Positions 4,716 to 5,501 of a DNA stretch of 5,501 nucleotides are shown here, piece by piece. Below the pieces are notes generated by a model. That model worked only from the letters and a program-made list of their open reading frames with translations. It did not search any database and had not been told where the DNA came from. Source of the DNA: Candidatus Wirthbacteria bacterium CG2_30_54_11. GTDB taxonomy: Bacteria; Patescibacteriota; CG2-30-54-11. Each line of letters begins with the position of its first letter. Position 1 is the stretch's first letter. Position numbers and translations under genes: made by a program. The stretch spans positions 1-5,501 of the forward strand of contig MNZT01000071.1 in NCBI GenBank assembly GCA_001873755.1. The letters are read 5' to 3'.

Positions 4716-5501
4716 ATGATCAGACTGTCGCGCTTCGTCCCACCTTTTCTCAGTCGATGGTTTGACAAGTGGAGTCACACGGTCAAAGTGATCCGCAGCA
4801 ACCAGCAGGTGATGTACGCGCTAGCTCTCATCGTGACCATACCTCTGATCCTGGCCATTAACACTTTTTTTGTCGTCGACTCCATGGGCAAGCATATGGA
4901 CTATGAGCTGCGGCTCAAGGCTGAGCTTGCCGGAAGCATCGTTTCTGCATACTCCTCTGATATGCTGGCGGCGCCGGAACAACTTCAGGCCAAGATCGAA
5001 GAGATCAAGACCAACAGCCTCTATGAAGCGGTCAAGACGATCGAGGTCCTGGTGCCTTCTGGCGAGGATTTTCGTGTCCTCTCGAGCACAACACCATCCA
5101 GGATCGATGAGATCATGCCGCAGTGGCATTATACCTTTGCCTGGCACGAGGATGAGTCCATAGCCACACTGGTCAAACAGGTCGAAGACGGCAAAGAAGA
5201 GCGTGTGTGGCGCATAGTGAATCCCCTTCATGATGAGGAGGGGGGGAAGATCGGACTCGTGGATATCGGTGTCTCCACGGCAAATATCGATGCGAAGACA
5301 GCGGACATCCTGACGCGCTCCTGGATCGTTCTGCTCATTTCGGTCGTGGTGGTGCTGCTGTTGATCGCGACCAATGCCAAACTTTTTGAATATGAACTGT
5401 TGTTCCATAAGATCCAGGAAGTCGATCAGATGAAGGATGAGTTCATATCGATTGCCTCCCACGAGTTGAAGACGCCAGTTACCGCGGCGAGAGGATTCCT
5501 C
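4716..5501 (+). CDS. Membrane sensor histidine kinase (3'-truncated by window end)
   Basis: The frame is open to the window end; 262 residues are visible. A basic cytoplasmic N-terminus (1-33) leads to TM1 (about 34-54). An extracytoplasmic domain of roughly 148 residues (55-202) contains VWRIVNPLHDEEGGKIGLVDIGVS, whose P-x(n)-G-K-x-G-x-V pattern resembles Cache/PDC sensor domains. TM2 (about 203-220) is followed by a short coiled-coil-like linker with no clear HAMP or PAS domain. The DHp domain then begins: DEFISIASHELKTPVTAA, with phospho-acceptor His249 followed by E250 and the conserved Pro254. The ATP-binding domain and any receiver lie beyond the window. AGGA (4706-4709) is six bases before ATG 4716. 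The 26-base gap after the Ig-like gene has no promoter or terminator, so both are probably co-transcribed. The signal and response-regulator partner are unknown. Confidence 0.92.
   Translation, partial: MIRLSRFVPPFLSRWFDKWSHTVKVIRSNQQVMYALALIVTIPLILAINTFFVVDSMGKHMDYELRLKAELAGSIVSAYSSDMLAAPEQLQAKIEEIKTNSLYEAVKTIEVLVPSGEDFRVLSSTTPSRIDEIMPQWHYTFAWHEDESIATLVKQVEDGKEERVWRIVNPLHDEEGGKIGLVDIGVSTANIDAKTADILTRSWIVLLISVVVVLLLIATNAKLFEYELLFHKIQEVDQMKDEFISIASHELKTPVTAARGFL

Noticed and set aside
4870..5163. Open frame on the + strand (97 residues) inside the kinase gene
   Set aside because: Arg/Ser-rich out-of-frame reading of the kinase sensor domain, with no family resemblance.
4821..5462. Long open frame on the - strand (213 residues)
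   Set aside because: It is the antisense shadow of the histidine kinase gene, with a His/Asp/Arg-rich composition and no recognisable domain; the + strand reading has a clear H-box and membrane segments.
1..5501. Recoded TGA (code 25) as in some candidate phyla
   Set aside because: The conserved genes read through with no in-frame TGA, and glycines are encoded by ordinary GGN codons.
1..5501. CRISPR array, insertion sequence, tRNA or rRNA
   Set aside because: No spaced direct repeats, transposase reading frame, terminal inverted repeats or cloverleaf-like sequence were seen.

Overview
The window looks like bacterial chromosomal DNA of moderate G+C (about half by eye) using the standard genetic code. 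All genes read on the + strand. From left to right it holds the 3' end of an M16-family peptidase gene, the conserved translation cluster infC-rpmI-rplT (IF3, L35, L20), a single-gene unit for a secreted lipoprotein, and a unit encoding a membrane-anchored Ig-like surface protein followed by a sensor histidine kinase cut off by the window end. The lineage cannot be fixed from sequence alone. The mix of M16 peptidase, lipoprotein, a type I membrane-anchored Ig-domain protein with no outer-membrane or sortase signal, and a kinase with a DEFISIASHELKTP-type H-box would suit a single-membrane lineage such as Patescibacteria/CPR. This is a tentative inference.

Region 1-1888. The peptidase tail (1-554) is followed by a 76-base gap with a plausible extended -10 promoter. 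Next is infC, whose reading frame has no ATG, GTG or TTG near its true N-terminus; a strong Shine-Dalgarno sequence points to an ATC start at 631. rpmI and rplT follow, with a weak hairpin plus T-tract between infC and rpmI. A clean intrinsic terminator at 1859-1888 closes the cluster.

Region 1889-3246. A sigma70-type promoter (TTGACT-17-TATAAA) drives a 371-residue acidic lipoprotein. It ends in a D-Y-S/T repeat tail and is followed by a very strong terminator at 3212-3246.

Region 3247-5501. A near-consensus promoter (CTGACA-17-TATAAT with extended -10) drives a 444-residue protein with a signal peptide, about three Ig-like domains and a C-terminal membrane anchor. After 26 bases comes the histidine kinase: TM1, an extracytoplasmic Cache-like sensor, TM2, then the phospho-acceptor His in the DHp domain, where the window ends. 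The co-transcription of a surface Ig-like protein and an envelope-sensing kinase is the most system-like arrangement here. It may form a surface-sensing module, but that is inference.
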